A stretch of 64,000 nt of DNA from Sphingomonas sp. A2-49 (GCF_025548555.1 NZ_JAJLPA010000021.1:1-64000); one strand, 5' to 3'. Shown: positions 31,131-40,403, numbered from the stretch's first letter. Notes: a model not told the origin generated them from the letters alone. Numbers and translations: made by a program.

Positions 31131-31841
31131 TCAACGGCGCGTGACCTCGGTGTTGAGCATGTAGCCGACGCCGCGCACGGTGATGATCGGCGCGTCCTTG
31201 CCCGCGCTCGACAATTTGCGGCGCAGGCGGCTGATGAGGACGTCGATGCTGCGATCCGAACTGTCGCCCAGCCGCGTGCGCGACAGTTCGATCAGCCGTT
31301 CGCGCGCGATGACGCGGCCGGCATGTTCGGCGAGGCTGACGAGCAGGTCGAATTCGGCGCCGGTCAGGTCGACCACCGCACCGGTCGGCGAGGTCAGCTC
31401 GCGGCGCGGCAGCGTCACCTGCCACCCGTCGAAGGTCAGCACGCCCTCCTCGCGTTCGCCCGGGCGGCGTTCCAGCGTGCCGCGGCGCAGGACGGCGCGG
31501 ATGCGGGCGATCAGCTCGCGGCTGCCGAACGGCTTGGCGATATAGTCGTCGGCGCCGAGTTCGAGCCCGACGACGCGGTCGGTCTCGCTGCCCTTGGCGC
31601 TGATGAAGATGATCGGGACCTCGCTCTTCTGACGCAGCGCGCGGCACAGGTCGATGCCGCTGGTGCCCGGCAGCATGATGTCGAGCAGGATCAGGTCGAC
31701 GGGGCCGGCCTCCAGCGCCAGCCACATTTCGGGCGCGGCGGAGGCGGGGCGGACGAGATAGCCGTTTTCCTGAAGCGCGCGGGTGGTGAGGGTGCGGAGG
31801 GCGGGATCGTCCTCGACCAGAAGGATCGTGGGGGCGGTCAT
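31131..31841 (-). CDS. OmpR-family response regulator
   Basis: This 236-residue regulator has a receiver domain (about 1-118). The acidic pocket is VEDD, the phospho-acceptor Asp lies in LILLDIMLPG, and the Lys is in AKPF. A winged-helix DNA-binding domain (about 135-232) has the recognition region RSIDVLISRLRRKL. It is encoded upstream of the sensor kinase in the same transcript. The neighbouring efflux, carbonic anhydrase and SulP genes are possible but unproven targets. Confidence 0.94.
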   Translation of the reverse strand: MTAPTILLVEDDPALRTLTTRALQENGYLVRPASAAPEMWLALEAGPVDLILLDIMLPGTSGIDLCRALRQKSEVPIIFISAKGSETDRVVGLELGADDYIAKPFGSRELIARIRAVLRRGTLERRPGEREEGVLTFDGWQVTLPRRELTSPTGAVVDLTGAEFDLLVSLAEHAGRVIARERLIELSRTRLGDSSDRSIDVLISRLRRKLSSAGKDAPIITVRGVGYMLNTEVTRR

Positions 31842-31995
31842 GGCGGCGAGACGTACGCAGACGCGCGCCGGGGGTCAACCGAGCCATGGCCGTCCGCGGC
31901 CGATCCGGAACCTCCGGCACGGTCGGGCGTCGTTACGGCAAGGCAGGGGTTCCCTTCGTCCTTTGACCGAAGAGGGGGGCTCCTGCCGACCCTGT

Positions 31996-33534
31996 TCAGT
32001 CCGCCGCCACCGGACCGTGCCCGCCCTTCGGCCGGCGGGTGAACCAGACGATCACGATCAGCGCCGCGCACAGCCACGCCGACACGCGGAACAGGTCGGT
32101 CGAGGCGAGCAGGTACGCCTGGCCCACCATCTGGCGGGTGACCGCGGCCGCCGCCTGTGTCGAGGTCGCGCCCATGCGTTGCAGCGCGTCGGTCGCCATG
32201 CGCAGCGGCATGCCCTGGCCGATCGCTTCGGCAAGGCGGCTCTGGTGCAGCGCTTCGCGCCGGTCCCAGGCGGTCGTTATGATCGATGCGGCGAACGATC
32301 CTGCGACGATGCGCGCGAAGTTGGAGATGCCGGTCGCGGACGGCAGGCGTTCGGGCGGGATTCCGTCGAGCGAGATGGTGAGCATCGACAGGAAGAACAC
32401 GCTCATCGCGACGCCCTGCACCAGCAATGGCAGCATGAAATCCCACGAACTCGCCGAGGTCGTGTAGCCCGATCGCATCCAGTAGGAGATGGCGAAGGCG
32501 GTGAAGGCGACGGTGGCGAGGATGCGCGCGTCGATCTTGCCCGACAGGCGCGCGGCGAGCGGCGACAGGAACACCGCGACCATGCCGCTGGGCGCGGCGA
32601 TCAGCCCGGCCCAGGTGGCGGTGTAGCCGAGCTGCGTCTGCAACCACAGAGGCAGGATCAGGATGTTGGCGAAGAACACCGCATAGCCGAGGCAGAAGGC
32701 GATGTTGCCGATCGCGAAGTTGCGGCCCCTGAACAGCGACAGGTCGACCGCCGGATTGGCGTCGGTCAGCTCCCAGATCACCCAGACGACGAAGCCGATC
32801 GCCGCCACCACCGCGAGCACGCAGATCGTCGTGTCGTGGAACCAGTCGGCATTCTTGCCGAGGTCGAGCATGATCTGGAGCGCGCCGACCCAGACGACCA
32901 GCAGCCCCAGCCCGACGGTGTCGATCGGCAGCTTGCGCGTCGGCGTCTCGCGGTCCTTCAGCCCGTTCCAGCACACCAGCGCGGTGAAGATGCCGAAGGG
33001 CACGTTGATGAGGAAGATCCAGCTCCAGTGATAATTGTCACTGATATAGCCGCCCAGGATCGGCCCCATCACCGGCCCGACCAGCGTGGTGATCGACCAG
33101 ACGCCCAATGCGGTACTGCGCTTGTCCGAGGGGAAGACGGAGATCAGCAGCGCCTGGCTGCCCGGCATCATCGGGCCGGACACCGCGCCCTGGATGATGC
33201 GGAACACGATCAGCGATTGCAGGCTCCACGCGATGCCGCACAGGAACGAGGCGAGCGTGAACAGCGCGACCGCGGTGCAGAAGGTGCGCACCACCCCGAA
33301 CCGGCCCATCAGCCAGCCGGTCAGCGGCACCGCGACGCCGTTCGCCACCGCGAAGGCGGTGATGATCCAGGTCGAATTGTCGCTCGACACGCCGAGGTTG
33401 CCGGCGATCGTCGTCAGCGACACGTTCGCGATCGTGGTGTCGAGCACCATCATGAACGTGCCGAGCGCCAGTGCGAAGGCGATCAGGCCGAGCTTGCCGC
33501 CGGTCAGCGGCGCGGGTTGGGCGGGGGCGGGCAT
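31996..33534 (-). CDS. EmrB/QacA-type MFS drug exporter (DHA2)
   Basis: This 512-residue inner-membrane antiporter has 14 predicted spans and the DHA2 signature MVLDTTIANVSLTTIAGN in span 1. It is the pump component for the HlyD and NodT proteins encoded just upstream. A 130-base spacer with a palindromic repeat separates it from hlyD, so its expression could be uncoupled from the first genes. Likely cargo is hydrophobic or amphipathic toxic compounds. A MarR regulator heads the operon. Confidence 0.92.
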   Translation of the reverse strand: MPAPAQPAPLTGGKLGLIAFALALGTFMMVLDTTIANVSLTTIAGNLGVSSDNSTWIITAFAVANGVAVPLTGWLMGRFGVVRTFCTAVALFTLASFLCGIAWSLQSLIVFRIIQGAVSGPMMPGSQALLISVFPSDKRSTALGVWSITTLVGPVMGPILGGYISDNYHWSWIFLINVPFGIFTALVCWNGLKDRETPTRKLPIDTVGLGLLVVWVGALQIMLDLGKNADWFHDTTICVLAVVAAIGFVVWVIWELTDANPAVDLSLFRGRNFAIGNIAFCLGYAVFFANILILPLWLQTQLGYTATWAGLIAAPSGMVAVFLSPLAARLSGKIDARILATVAFTAFAISYWMRSGYTTSASSWDFMLPLLVQGVAMSVFFLSMLTISLDGIPPERLPSATGISNFARIVAGSFAASIITTAWDRREALHQSRLAEAIGQGMPLRMATDALQRMGATSTQAAAAVTRQMVGQAYLLASTDLFRVSAWLCAALIVIVWFTRRPKGGHGPVAAD

Positions 33535-33576
33535 CAGATATCGCTCTGCTGAAGGCCATCGCCTTCACCCTCGCCA

Positions 33577-33640
33577 CCCGGCTGCGCCGGGCAGGCCCCT
33601 TTCCTCTCCCGGCGGGAGAGGGAGGGAGGCGCGACGCGCC
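33577..33640. repeat. Palindromic intergenic repeat between hlyD and emrB
   Basis: Three perfect inverted repeats follow each other: CCCGGC/GCCGGG (33577-33591), CTCTCCC/GGGAGAG (33604-33620) and GGCGCG/CGCGCC (33628-33640). The flanks CTTCACCCTCG and GAAGGGTAAGG are themselves near-complementary, so the whole unit can fold into a branched structure. This looks like the dispersed mosaic repeats common between genes in alphaproteobacteria. No second copy was noticed in this window. Confidence 0.7.
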
Positions 33641-33664
33641 GGAAGGGTAAGGACGAGGGGCCGG

Positions 33665-34846
33665 TCACCGGTTGGCGGCGATGATCTGGCGGATGCGCGC
33701 CTCGACCGCGGGGTCGCCGCCGTCGGTGGGTTTGCGGCCATAGGCCTGCGCCGCGGGCCGGCCGAGCCGCTGGCCGCCGAGATCGGCGGTATCGACGGTC
33801 GCGTTGACCGACAGGCCGACGCGCAGCGGATTGCGCCGCAGCTCGCCGGGATCGAGGCCGATCCGCACCGGCACGCGCTGCACGATCTTGATCCAGTTGC
33901 CGCTGGCGTTCTGCGGCGGCAACAGCGCGAAGGCGTTGCCCGACCCTGCGCCGACGCCGATCACGCGGCCATGAAAGACGACGTCGTCGCCATACATGTC
34001 TGCGGTGACGCTGACCGGCTGGCCGATGCGCAGGTCCTTCAGCTGCGTCTCGCGGAAATTGGCGTCGACCCAGACCTTGTCGAGCGGCACGACCGCCATC
34101 AGCGGCGTGCCCGGTGCGACCTGCTGCCCGATCTGCACCGTGCGCTGCGCGACGACGCCATCGATCGGCGCGACGATATGCATGTGGCTGCGCGTGATCG
34201 CGGCGCGGCGATAGGCGGCGGCGGCGGCGAGCACCGCGGGATTGGTGCTGGTGTCGGTGCCCTGGACCGCGGAGCGCGACTGCGCCTGCTGGCTCTGCGC
34301 GAGCGCGAGCGTGGCGCGGGCGACCTTCACCGCATCGGCGGCGTGCGCGAGTTCCTCGCCCGAGATCGCGCCCTGCGCCGCGGCGCCCTGGCGGCGGCCA
34401 TAGTCGGCGGTCGCGGCGGCGAGCTGCGCACGCGCCTGGACGACGCCGGCGCCGCTTTCGGACACCTTGGATATGTCGGCGCGGGTGGCGCGGACGGCGC
34501 GCGCCAGCTCCGCCTCCGCCGAGGCGAGCGCGACGTCGGCGGTCGCGGGATCGAGGTCGAGCAACGGCGCGCCGGCCTTCACCGTCTGCGTGTTGTCGGC
34601 GTGGATCGCGGTGATCTGTCCGGGATCGCGCGCGGTGATCGCGACGACGTCGCCCGCGACATAGGCGTCGTCGGTCTCCTGTTCCGGCTTGGCGAGCAGG
34701 AAGTGGAAGACCGCCCAGACGATCAGGCCGATCGCCACCACGACGGCGAGGATCAGCAGGCCGCGGCGGCGCGCGCGGGGCTTGCCGCCGGCCGCCGCCT
34801 CGGGCTGCGGCGAGGCGTCGGGGGCGGACGCGGGCGTGTCGGTCAT
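33665..34846 (-). CDS. HlyD/EmrA-type membrane fusion protein
   Basis: This 393-residue adaptor of the second tripartite pump has an Ala/Pro-rich cytosolic tail, one span (about 30-50) and the signature DDAYVAGDVVAITARDPGQI. A helical hairpin of about 100 residues and a beta-barrel domain with WVDANFRETQLKDLRIGQP complete it. Its ATG overlaps the stop of the nodT-type gene (ATGA). It bridges EmrB in the inner membrane and the NodT lipoprotein in the outer membrane. Confidence 0.92.
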   Translation of the reverse strand: MTDTPASAPDASPQPEAAAGGKPRARRRGLLILAVVVAIGLIVWAVFHFLLAKPEQETDDAYVAGDVVAITARDPGQITAIHADNTQTVKAGAPLLDLDPATADVALASAEAELARAVRATRADISKVSESGAGVVQARAQLAAATADYGRRQGAAAQGAISGEELAHAADAVKVARATLALAQSQQAQSRSAVQGTDTSTNPAVLAAAAAYRRAAITRSHMHIVAPIDGVVAQRTVQIGQQVAPGTPLMAVVPLDKVWVDANFRETQLKDLRIGQPVSVTADMYGDDVVFHGRVIGVGAGSGNAFALLPPQNASGNWIKIVQRVPVRIGLDPGELRRNPLRVGLSVNATVDTADLGGQRLGRPAAQAYGRKPTDGGDPAVEARIRQIIAANR

Positions 34847-36246
34847 CGGCGGGGTTCCTGCGGATTGAAGCCGCCCCCGAGCGCCAGCACCAGCGCGACG
34901 CGCTGACGGGCTGCCTGGGCGGTGAGATTGACCTGGGCCAGCTCGGCGTCGAGCAGGCGGACGTCGTTGTCGACGAGGTCGAGGCGGCTATCGAGGCCGC
35001 TCGACACGCGGATCGCGTTGAGCCGGTTGGTTTCGCCGAAGCCGCGCACGATCTCGGCGGTGCGATCGCGCTGCTGCGCCAGATTGCCGACCAGCGCGAT
35101 CGCGTCCGCCGCCTCGCGCACCGCTCCAATGACGCGGTCGTTATAGTCGGCGGTGGCGAGGTCGAGTGCGGCGTCGGCACCGGCAAGGTCGGCCTTCAGC
35201 CGGCCGTTGTCGAACAGCGGCAGGTGGATCGCGGGGCCGGCGCCCGCCGTCCCCGCATCGAGGCTGAGCAGGTTGCCGAGGCCGATCGCCTGAAAGCCCG
35301 CCAGCGCGGCGAGGTTGACGTCGGGATAGAAGGCGCGGCGCGCGACCTGGCGGCCGGCGGCGGCGGCGGCGATCCGCGCCTGTGCCGCGGCGATGTCGGG
35401 ACGGCGGGCGAGCAGGTCGGCGGGCACCCGCGCCGGCAAGGGCAGCGCGGCGTCGAGGCGCAGCGTCGCCGGCCGGATCGCGGCGGCATAATCGGGACCG
35501 CGCCCGGCCAGCGCGGCCAGCGCGTTGGTGGCGATCGCCCTCGACCCCTCGGCGCGGATGAGGGCGGTACGGGCCTGCGCCAGCAGCGTCTGCGCCGCGG
35601 TCGCATCGAGCTTGCTCGCCAGCCGGTTGCGGACGCGGACCCCGACCAGCCGCACCGAATCCTGCCGGGTCGCGATCGTGCGGCGCGCGATCGTCGCCTC
35701 CGCCTCGGCGCGTGCGAGATCGATATAGGTCTGGACGACCGCGCCGGCGATCGCCAGCCGCGCCGCGGCGAGATCGAGCGCGGCGGCGCGGGTCGATGCC
35801 CGCGCGCCCTCGATCGCCGCCTTCTGGCGCCCGAACAGGTCGAGGTTCCACGCCAGGTTCGCCTGCGCCTGGCCGATGAAGCGAACGGTGCCGGCATAGG
35901 GCGGCGGGATCGTGTAGCGACCGGACAGGCGGGCGACCTGCGCCGATCCGTCGAGCGTCACGTCCGGCCCGTCGGCGGCGTCGCGGCCCGCCAGCACCGC
36001 CTGCGCCTGCGCGACGCGGGCAAGCGCGGCGTCCAGCGTCGGATTGCCCGCAGTCGCATCGGCGACGAGGCGGTCGAGCTGCGGATCGGCGAAGGCGGTC
36101 CACCACGCGTCCGCAATCGCCGGCGCGGGATCGGCGGCGAGGCCGAGCCGCTCGGGCGCCACCGGCGTCAGCGCGGGGTGCGATGCGGGGATGGCACAAC
36201 CGCCGGCGAGCAGCGCGGCGAGGATCGGGAGCGTCGCCCGCGTCAT
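34843..36246 (-). CDS. NodT-family outer-membrane efflux lipoprotein
   Basis: This 467-residue outer-membrane channel has a lipoprotein signal (LAALLAGGC, Cys at about residue 17) and two outer-membrane-efflux repeats with ADLLARRPDIAAAQARI. Its ATG overlaps the marR stop and its own stop overlaps the hlyD start, so three proteins are translationally coupled. It is the tunnel of the MarR-controlled pump, and comparison with the paralogue at about 18 kb shows what a normal start looks like. Confidence 0.92.
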   Translation of the reverse strand: MTRATLPILAALLAGGCAIPASHPALTPVAPERLGLAADPAPAIADAWWTAFADPQLDRLVADATAGNPTLDAALARVAQAQAVLAGRDAADGPDVTLDGSAQVARLSGRYTIPPPYAGTVRFIGQAQANLAWNLDLFGRQKAAIEGARASTRAAALDLAAARLAIAGAVVQTYIDLARAEAEATIARRTIATRQDSVRLVGVRVRNRLASKLDATAAQTLLAQARTALIRAEGSRAIATNALAALAGRGPDYAAAIRPATLRLDAALPLPARVPADLLARRPDIAAAQARIAAAAAGRQVARRAFYPDVNLAALAGFQAIGLGNLLSLDAGTAGAGPAIHLPLFDNGRLKADLAGADAALDLATADYNDRVIGAVREAADAIALVGNLAQQRDRTAEIVRGFGETNRLNAIRVSSGLDSRLDLVDNDVRLLDAELAQVNLTAQAARQRVALVLALGGGFNPQEPRR

Positions 36247-36701
36247 GCCGCGACGCCGTCCTGAAGGGTGTCGCGCAGCCGGCGCAGGAGGCGGGTCAAG
36301 TCGACGATATCCTTTTCGTTCCAGCTGCCGAGCCAGCCGTTCCAGATCCCGATCACCTCGTCGCGCACGGTCGCGGCGATCGCTTCGCCCGACGGGGTCA
36401 GGGCGAGCTTGACGAGGCGGCGGTCGTCCTCGCCGCGCGCCCGCGTGATCCAGCCGCGCTCCTCGAGCGTGTCGACCAGCCGCGTCGTCGCGCCCTTGTC
36501 GTGGCCGAGGTCGCGGGCGATCTCCGCGCAGGTCGAGGCGCGGTTGAAATGCAGCGCGACCAGCGCGCTCCACTGCGTCTTGGTGATGTCGTGCGCGGCG
36601 AACAGCGGCTCGAGCGCCGCCGTCCCGAGTTGCTCGGAGCGCCGCACCAGATAGCCGATCGAGTTCTCCGGGCTGAAATTCGAGTCGGAGTAGAAGCTCA
36701 T
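36243..36701 (-). CDS. MarR-family transcriptional regulator
   Basis: This 152-residue winged-helix regulator of the MarR/EmrR family has recognition region CAEIARDLGHDKGATTRLVDTL and wing RARGEDDRRLVKLALT. It heads the operon with nodT, hlyD and emrB and most likely represses it until a pump substrate binds. Two palindromes lie 4 to 31 bases upstream of its ATG. No ribosome-binding site is visible before that ATG, so it may be read from a very short leader. Confidence 0.92.
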   Translation of the reverse strand: MSFYSDSNFSPENSIGYLVRRSEQLGTAALEPLFAAHDITKTQWSALVALHFNRASTCAEIARDLGHDKGATTRLVDTLEERGWITRARGEDDRRLVKLALTPSGEAIAATVRDEVIGIWNGWLGSWNEKDIVDLTRLLRRLRDTLQDGVAA

Positions 36702-36705
36702 TTGG

Positions 36706-36732
36706 TTGCCATGGCAATGGTTGCCTTGGCAG
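36706..36732. promoter_or_regulatory. Tandem MarR-like operator sites
   Basis: TTGCCATGGCAA (36706-36717) is a perfect 12-bp palindrome, and TTGCCTTGGCAG (36721-36732) is a near copy 15 bases away. They end four bases from the marR start codon and lie about 85 bases from the divergent aminotransferase fusion gene. Their position and symmetry are those of MarR autoregulatory sites. A TTGACT hexamer on the minus strand (36731-36736) could be a -35 element overlapped by the second site. Confidence 0.7.
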
Positions 36733-36816
36733 TCAAGAATGTTGCGCGATGTTGCTGACGGCGGCGCTAACCGCTTTTTAGGGGCGGCCCGCTAGGCGAG
36801 GGGGCCTGACTTCAGG

Positions 36817-39342
36817 ATGCCGCCCGTCATGGAATTTCCGCTCATCGCCCCCAATCCGCCGCGGCTGAGCGCGCTGAGCGAGGAATTGCGCCGGATCGAG
36901 GCGTCCGGCGTGTTCAGCAACCACGGCCCCGAGGTGCGGGCGTTCGAGGCGGACATCACCGCGCGGATGTTCGGCGGCAGCGGCGCAAGCCTGGCGGTCG
37001 CCAATGCGACGCTCGGGCTGATGGTGGCGATCCGCCAGGCGAACCCGGCGCGCTGCGGCGGGCTGCATCCGCGACCCGGCACTCTGGCGCTGATGCCCGC
37101 GCTGACTTTTGCCGCCACCGCGCAGGCGGCGAACTGGGCGGGGCTGACACCGTTGATCTGCGACATCGATCCGGCGACCTGGGCGGCGGATCCCGCACAG
37201 GAGGACGCGCTGTTCGCCCGCTACGGCGACCGGATCGGGGTGATCGTGCCCTATGCGACGTTCGGAACCGCGATCGACCTCGACCGCTACGCGCGGCTGG
37301 CGGCGGATCGCGATGCCGGCGTGGTGATCGATGCGGCGGCGTCGCTCGGCACGCTGGATGCCGACGGGCGCGGGTTCGGGACCGGCGCGCCGTTCGCCAC
37401 CGTCTTCTCGATGCACGCGACCAAGACCTTTTCGGTCGCCGAGGGCGGGCTGATCCACAGCGGCGATCCCGCGCTGATCGAGCGGCTGCGCGTCATGACC
37501 AGCTTCGGGTTCGAGGGCACGCGTTCCGCCGCGGTGCCGGGAATCAACGCCAAGCTGCCCGAGGTGATCGCGCTGATGGCGCGCGCCAAGCTGGCCGAGA
37601 TCGATGCGCTCTGCGATCATCGCGCCGCGATCGATGCCGCCTATCGCGATGCGCTGACCGGTTTCACCGTGCAGGCGGTGCAGGGACGGCGGCAGGCGAC
37701 GCAGTTCATGCCGATGCTGCTGCCCGCCGACCTCTCGCCGCATCGCGCCGCGATCGTCGCCGCGCTGGCGGAGGACGGGGTCGGCGCCGGCACCTATTTC
37801 AGCCCGCACATCGGCGAACAGTCGCTGTTTCGCGATACGGCGGTGATCGCACCGACCCCGGTCGCCGATGCGGTCGCGGCAAGGATGCTCAGCCTGCCGA
37901 TCACCGACGCGATGGCGCCGGCGGATGCGCCGGTGATCGCCGGGCGGCTGATCCGCGCGATCGAACGGGTGGCCGACGATGCCATGGCGCGGGTGGGGGA
38001 ACGGGTGGATACGATGGCGGCGACGCGCGCGCTTGCGACGGTGGTGATCGGCGGCGGCCCCGCCGGCACCGCGATGCTGACCGCAGCGAGCAAGCAGGAC
38101 CGGCTGGTGGCGCTGGCCGCGGCGGGCCTCGCGATCGTCGAACGGGGGGCGCAGGTGGGGCCGGGGGCACTTGGCCAATACGCGATCCGATCGGACACGA
38201 CCGCCGAGACCTTCCTGTCGGCGGTGAAGGGCAATCCGCACCCCGAGCTGGCGGCGCTGGAGCATCATCCCGCCGGCCGGCTGATGCAGCGCTACGTCGC
38301 CGAACTGGGCGCGCCGCTGACCGACACCGCGCCGCTGCTCGCGGCGACCGCCGACCGGCTGCGGGCCATCGTCGCGGCGCACGGCGGCGAGGTGCTGACC
38401 GGGCATGACGCGACCAGCGTCCGCCGCACCGCCGATGGTGGCTGGGCGACGAGCGTGCGCGATGCCGCCGGTGCGACGCGCCGGCTGGTGTCGCGCAACG
38501 TGGTCGTCGCGACCGGCGGGGTGCAGACCGACGCGCAGGTCGCGGGCCGGCTGGTCGCCGGGATGCCGCTCGGCACGCTTGCCGGCAAGCGGCTGATGCG
38601 ATCCGACCTGTTGCTGCGGCTGGGCGGGGTCGAACGGGCGCACGAACGCCTGCGCGGGCGTCCGGCGCCGCGTGTCGCGATCGTCGGCGCGTCGACCAGC
38701 GCGATCGCCGCGGCGGTGCTGCTGCTGAAGGCGCAGCCGGGCTTTGCCTTCGGTGCGGGCGCGGTGACGATCCTCCACCGCCAGCCGCTGCGCCCCTTCT
38801 ATCCGACGATCGCCGCGGCGCATGCCGACGGCTTCCACGATTTCGACGAGAACGACGTCTGTCCGGTCAGCGGCTTCGTGCTGCGGCTGGCGGGATTGCG
38901 CCTCGAATCGCGCGAGCTGGTGCTGCGCATGCTGTCGCTCGGCGGGCGCACGCCCGACCCGCGCGTCGCCGCGCACCGGATCGCCGGCGACGACGACGCC
39001 GCCGCCCGCCGGATCGTCGCCGAGGCCGATCTGGTGATCGGCGCGCTCGGCTATCGCCCGCGGGCGGTGCCGTTGCTGGGCGTCGACGGCGCGCCGCTGG
39101 CGCTGGCGCATCACGCGGGCCGGCCGATGGTCGACCGGCATTGCCGCATCCTCGACGCGAGCGACCGGCCGGTGCCCGGCGCCTATGGCATCGGCCTGTC
39201 CGCCGGCTTCGTCCCATGGGGGCGGCTGGGCGGCGAGGCGAGCTTTCGCGGCCAGGCGAACGGGCTGTGGCTGTGGCAGAACGACGTCGGCCAGATGATC
39301 GTCGATCAGCTGCTCGGGCGGGAGGCGCAGGCCGCGGCATGA
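36817..39342 (+). CDS. Fused DegT/StrS-type aminotransferase and flavin-dependent oxidoreductase
   Basis: This 841-residue two-enzyme protein has an N-terminal half (about 1-390) that is a PLP aminotransferase of the DegT/DnrJ/EryC1/StrS group. The PLP-ring Asp D172 lies in VVIDAAASLG and the Schiff-base Lys K203 in MHATKTFSVAEGG. The C-terminal half (about 404-835) binds two dinucleotides: VVIGGGPAGTA (FAD, G412-G417) and VAIVGASTSAIAA (NAD(P)H, about 620-632), with DLVIGALGY (738-746). The layout resembles class B flavin N-monooxygenases. An internal ATG (38014) could allow separate synthesis of the second half. The ATG at 36829 is an alternative start. Transamination followed by oxidation is inferred; the substrate is unknown, perhaps a keto-sugar because a GT2 follows. 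Confidence 0.85.
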   Translation: MPPVMEFPLIAPNPPRLSALSEELRRIEASGVFSNHGPEVRAFEADITARMFGGSGASLAVANATLGLMVAIRQANPARCGGLHPRPGTLALMPALTFAATAQAANWAGLTPLICDIDPATWAADPAQEDALFARYGDRIGVIVPYATFGTAIDLDRYARLAADRDAGVVIDAAASLGTLDADGRGFGTGAPFATVFSMHATKTFSVAEGGLIHSGDPALIERLRVMTSFGFEGTRSAAVPGINAKLPEVIALMARAKLAEIDALCDHRAAIDAAYRDALTGFTVQAVQGRRQATQFMPMLLPADLSPHRAAIVAALAEDGVGAGTYFSPHIGEQSLFRDTAVIAPTPVADAVAARMLSLPITDAMAPADAPVIAGRLIRAIERVADDAMARVGERVDTMAATRALATVVIGGGPAGTAMLTAASKQDRLVALAAAGLAIVERGAQVGPGALGQYAIRSDTTAETFLSAVKGNPHPELAALEHHPAGRLMQRYVAELGAPLTDTAPLLAATADRLRAIVAAHGGEVLTGHDATSVRRTADGGWATSVRDAAGATRRLVSRNVVVATGGVQTDAQVAGRLVAGMPLGTLAGKRLMRSDLLLRLGGVERAHERLRGRPAPRVAIVGASTSAIAAAVLLLKAQPGFAFGAGAVTILHRQPLRPFYPTIAAAHADGFHDFDENDVCPVSGFVLRLAGLRLESRELVLRMLSLGGRTPDPRVAAHRIAGDDDAAARRIVAEADLVIGALGYRPRAVPLLGVDGAPLALAHHAGRPMVDRHCRILDASDRPVPGAYGIGLSAGFVPWGRLGGEASFRGQANGLWLWQNDVGQMIVDQLLGREAQAAA

Positions 39343-40391
39343 CCGATCCGGTCGTCTCGGTCGTCATTCCCGGTTACAACGGCGCGGACTTCATCGGCGC
39401 GACGCTGGCCTCGCTCGGCGCGCAGACGCTGACCGATTGGGAAGCGATCGTGGTCGACGACCGGTCGACCGACGCGACGCGCGATATCGTGCGCGACTGG
39501 GCCGATCCGCGCGTGCGGCTGGTCGAGCAGGCGGAGAACGGCGGCCCGGTACGGGCGCGCAACCGCGGCGTCGCACTGGCGCGCGGACGCTATATCGCCG
39601 GGCTCGACCAGGACGACCTGTGCCGGCCCGAACGGCTGGCGATGCAGGTCGCCTATCTTGAGGCGCATCGCGACGTGGCGCTGGTCGGCACGCAGGCCGA
39701 GCAACTGCGCGACGGCCGGGTGTCGGCGATGCATTATGCGCCGCACACCACGCCCGACCTGATCGCCTGGCTCAGCTGGATCGAGAATCCGGTCGTCTGG
39801 TCGACGGTGATGATCCGGGCGGACATCGCGCGGGCGCTCGATCCGTTCACCCGGCCCGAGATGCTCTATGCCGAGGATTTCGACCTCTATCATCGGGTCG
39901 CGCCGCTCGGTCGGATCGCGCGGATCGATCGCCCGCTGTTGCTCTATCGCCAGCATGCCGGCGGTGCCTCGAAGCGCTTCACCGACACGATGGAACGGGC
40001 GGCGATGCGGGTGCTCGCCGCGCGGCACGCGCCGCTGCTGGGTACGGCGGCGGCATCCGGCCTCGCGCAGTTGCTGGTGACGCACAACATGGGCGGCACG
40101 CCCGTCCCCGACCGCGCGACGCTGCTGCGACTGGGCACGGGCATCGCGACGCTGCAGGCCGCGTTCCTCGCGGCGCACCGCCCGGACCGGGAGAGCGCGC
40201 GGCTGATCCGCTGGGAAACGGCGCGGCGCTGGGCACGGATCGGGCGCGCGGGGCTGCGTTCGGGAACGGTCGGGCTCGCCGACGTGCTGGCGGCACGGCC
40301 GCCGCACCTGGGGCTGGGCTATGCCGGGGTCGAGACGCTGCTGTGGTCGGGCGCGATCGGCGCGGTGCGACGGCTGCGCCGCGCCGCGTGA
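39339..40391 (+). CDS. Family 2 glycosyltransferase
   Basis: This 350-residue inverting GT2 (GT-A fold) has VSVVIPGYNGADFIG at the N-terminus, VVDDRSTDAT, the metal-binding LDQDD and the catalytic-base region AEDFDLYHR. A C-terminal helical extension of about 120 residues has no family signature. Its ATG overlaps the stop of the fusion enzyme, so both are translated together. It probably attaches a sugar in the same pathway. It has no clear membrane spans, so the site of action is cytosolic or peripheral. Confidence 0.9.
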   Translation: MTDPVVSVVIPGYNGADFIGATLASLGAQTLTDWEAIVVDDRSTDATRDIVRDWADPRVRLVEQAENGGPVRARNRGVALARGRYIAGLDQDDLCRPERLAMQVAYLEAHRDVALVGTQAEQLRDGRVSAMHYAPHTTPDLIAWLSWIENPVVWSTVMIRADIARALDPFTRPEMLYAEDFDLYHRVAPLGRIARIDRPLLLYRQHAGGASKRFTDTMERAAMRVLAARHAPLLGTAAASGLAQLLVTHNMGGTPVPDRATLLRLGTGIATLQAAFLAAHRPDRESARLIRWETARRWARIGRAGLRSGTVGLADVLAARPPHLGLGYAGVETLLWSGAIGAVRRLRRAA

Positions 40392-40403
40392 CCGCGGCGG
40401 GCG

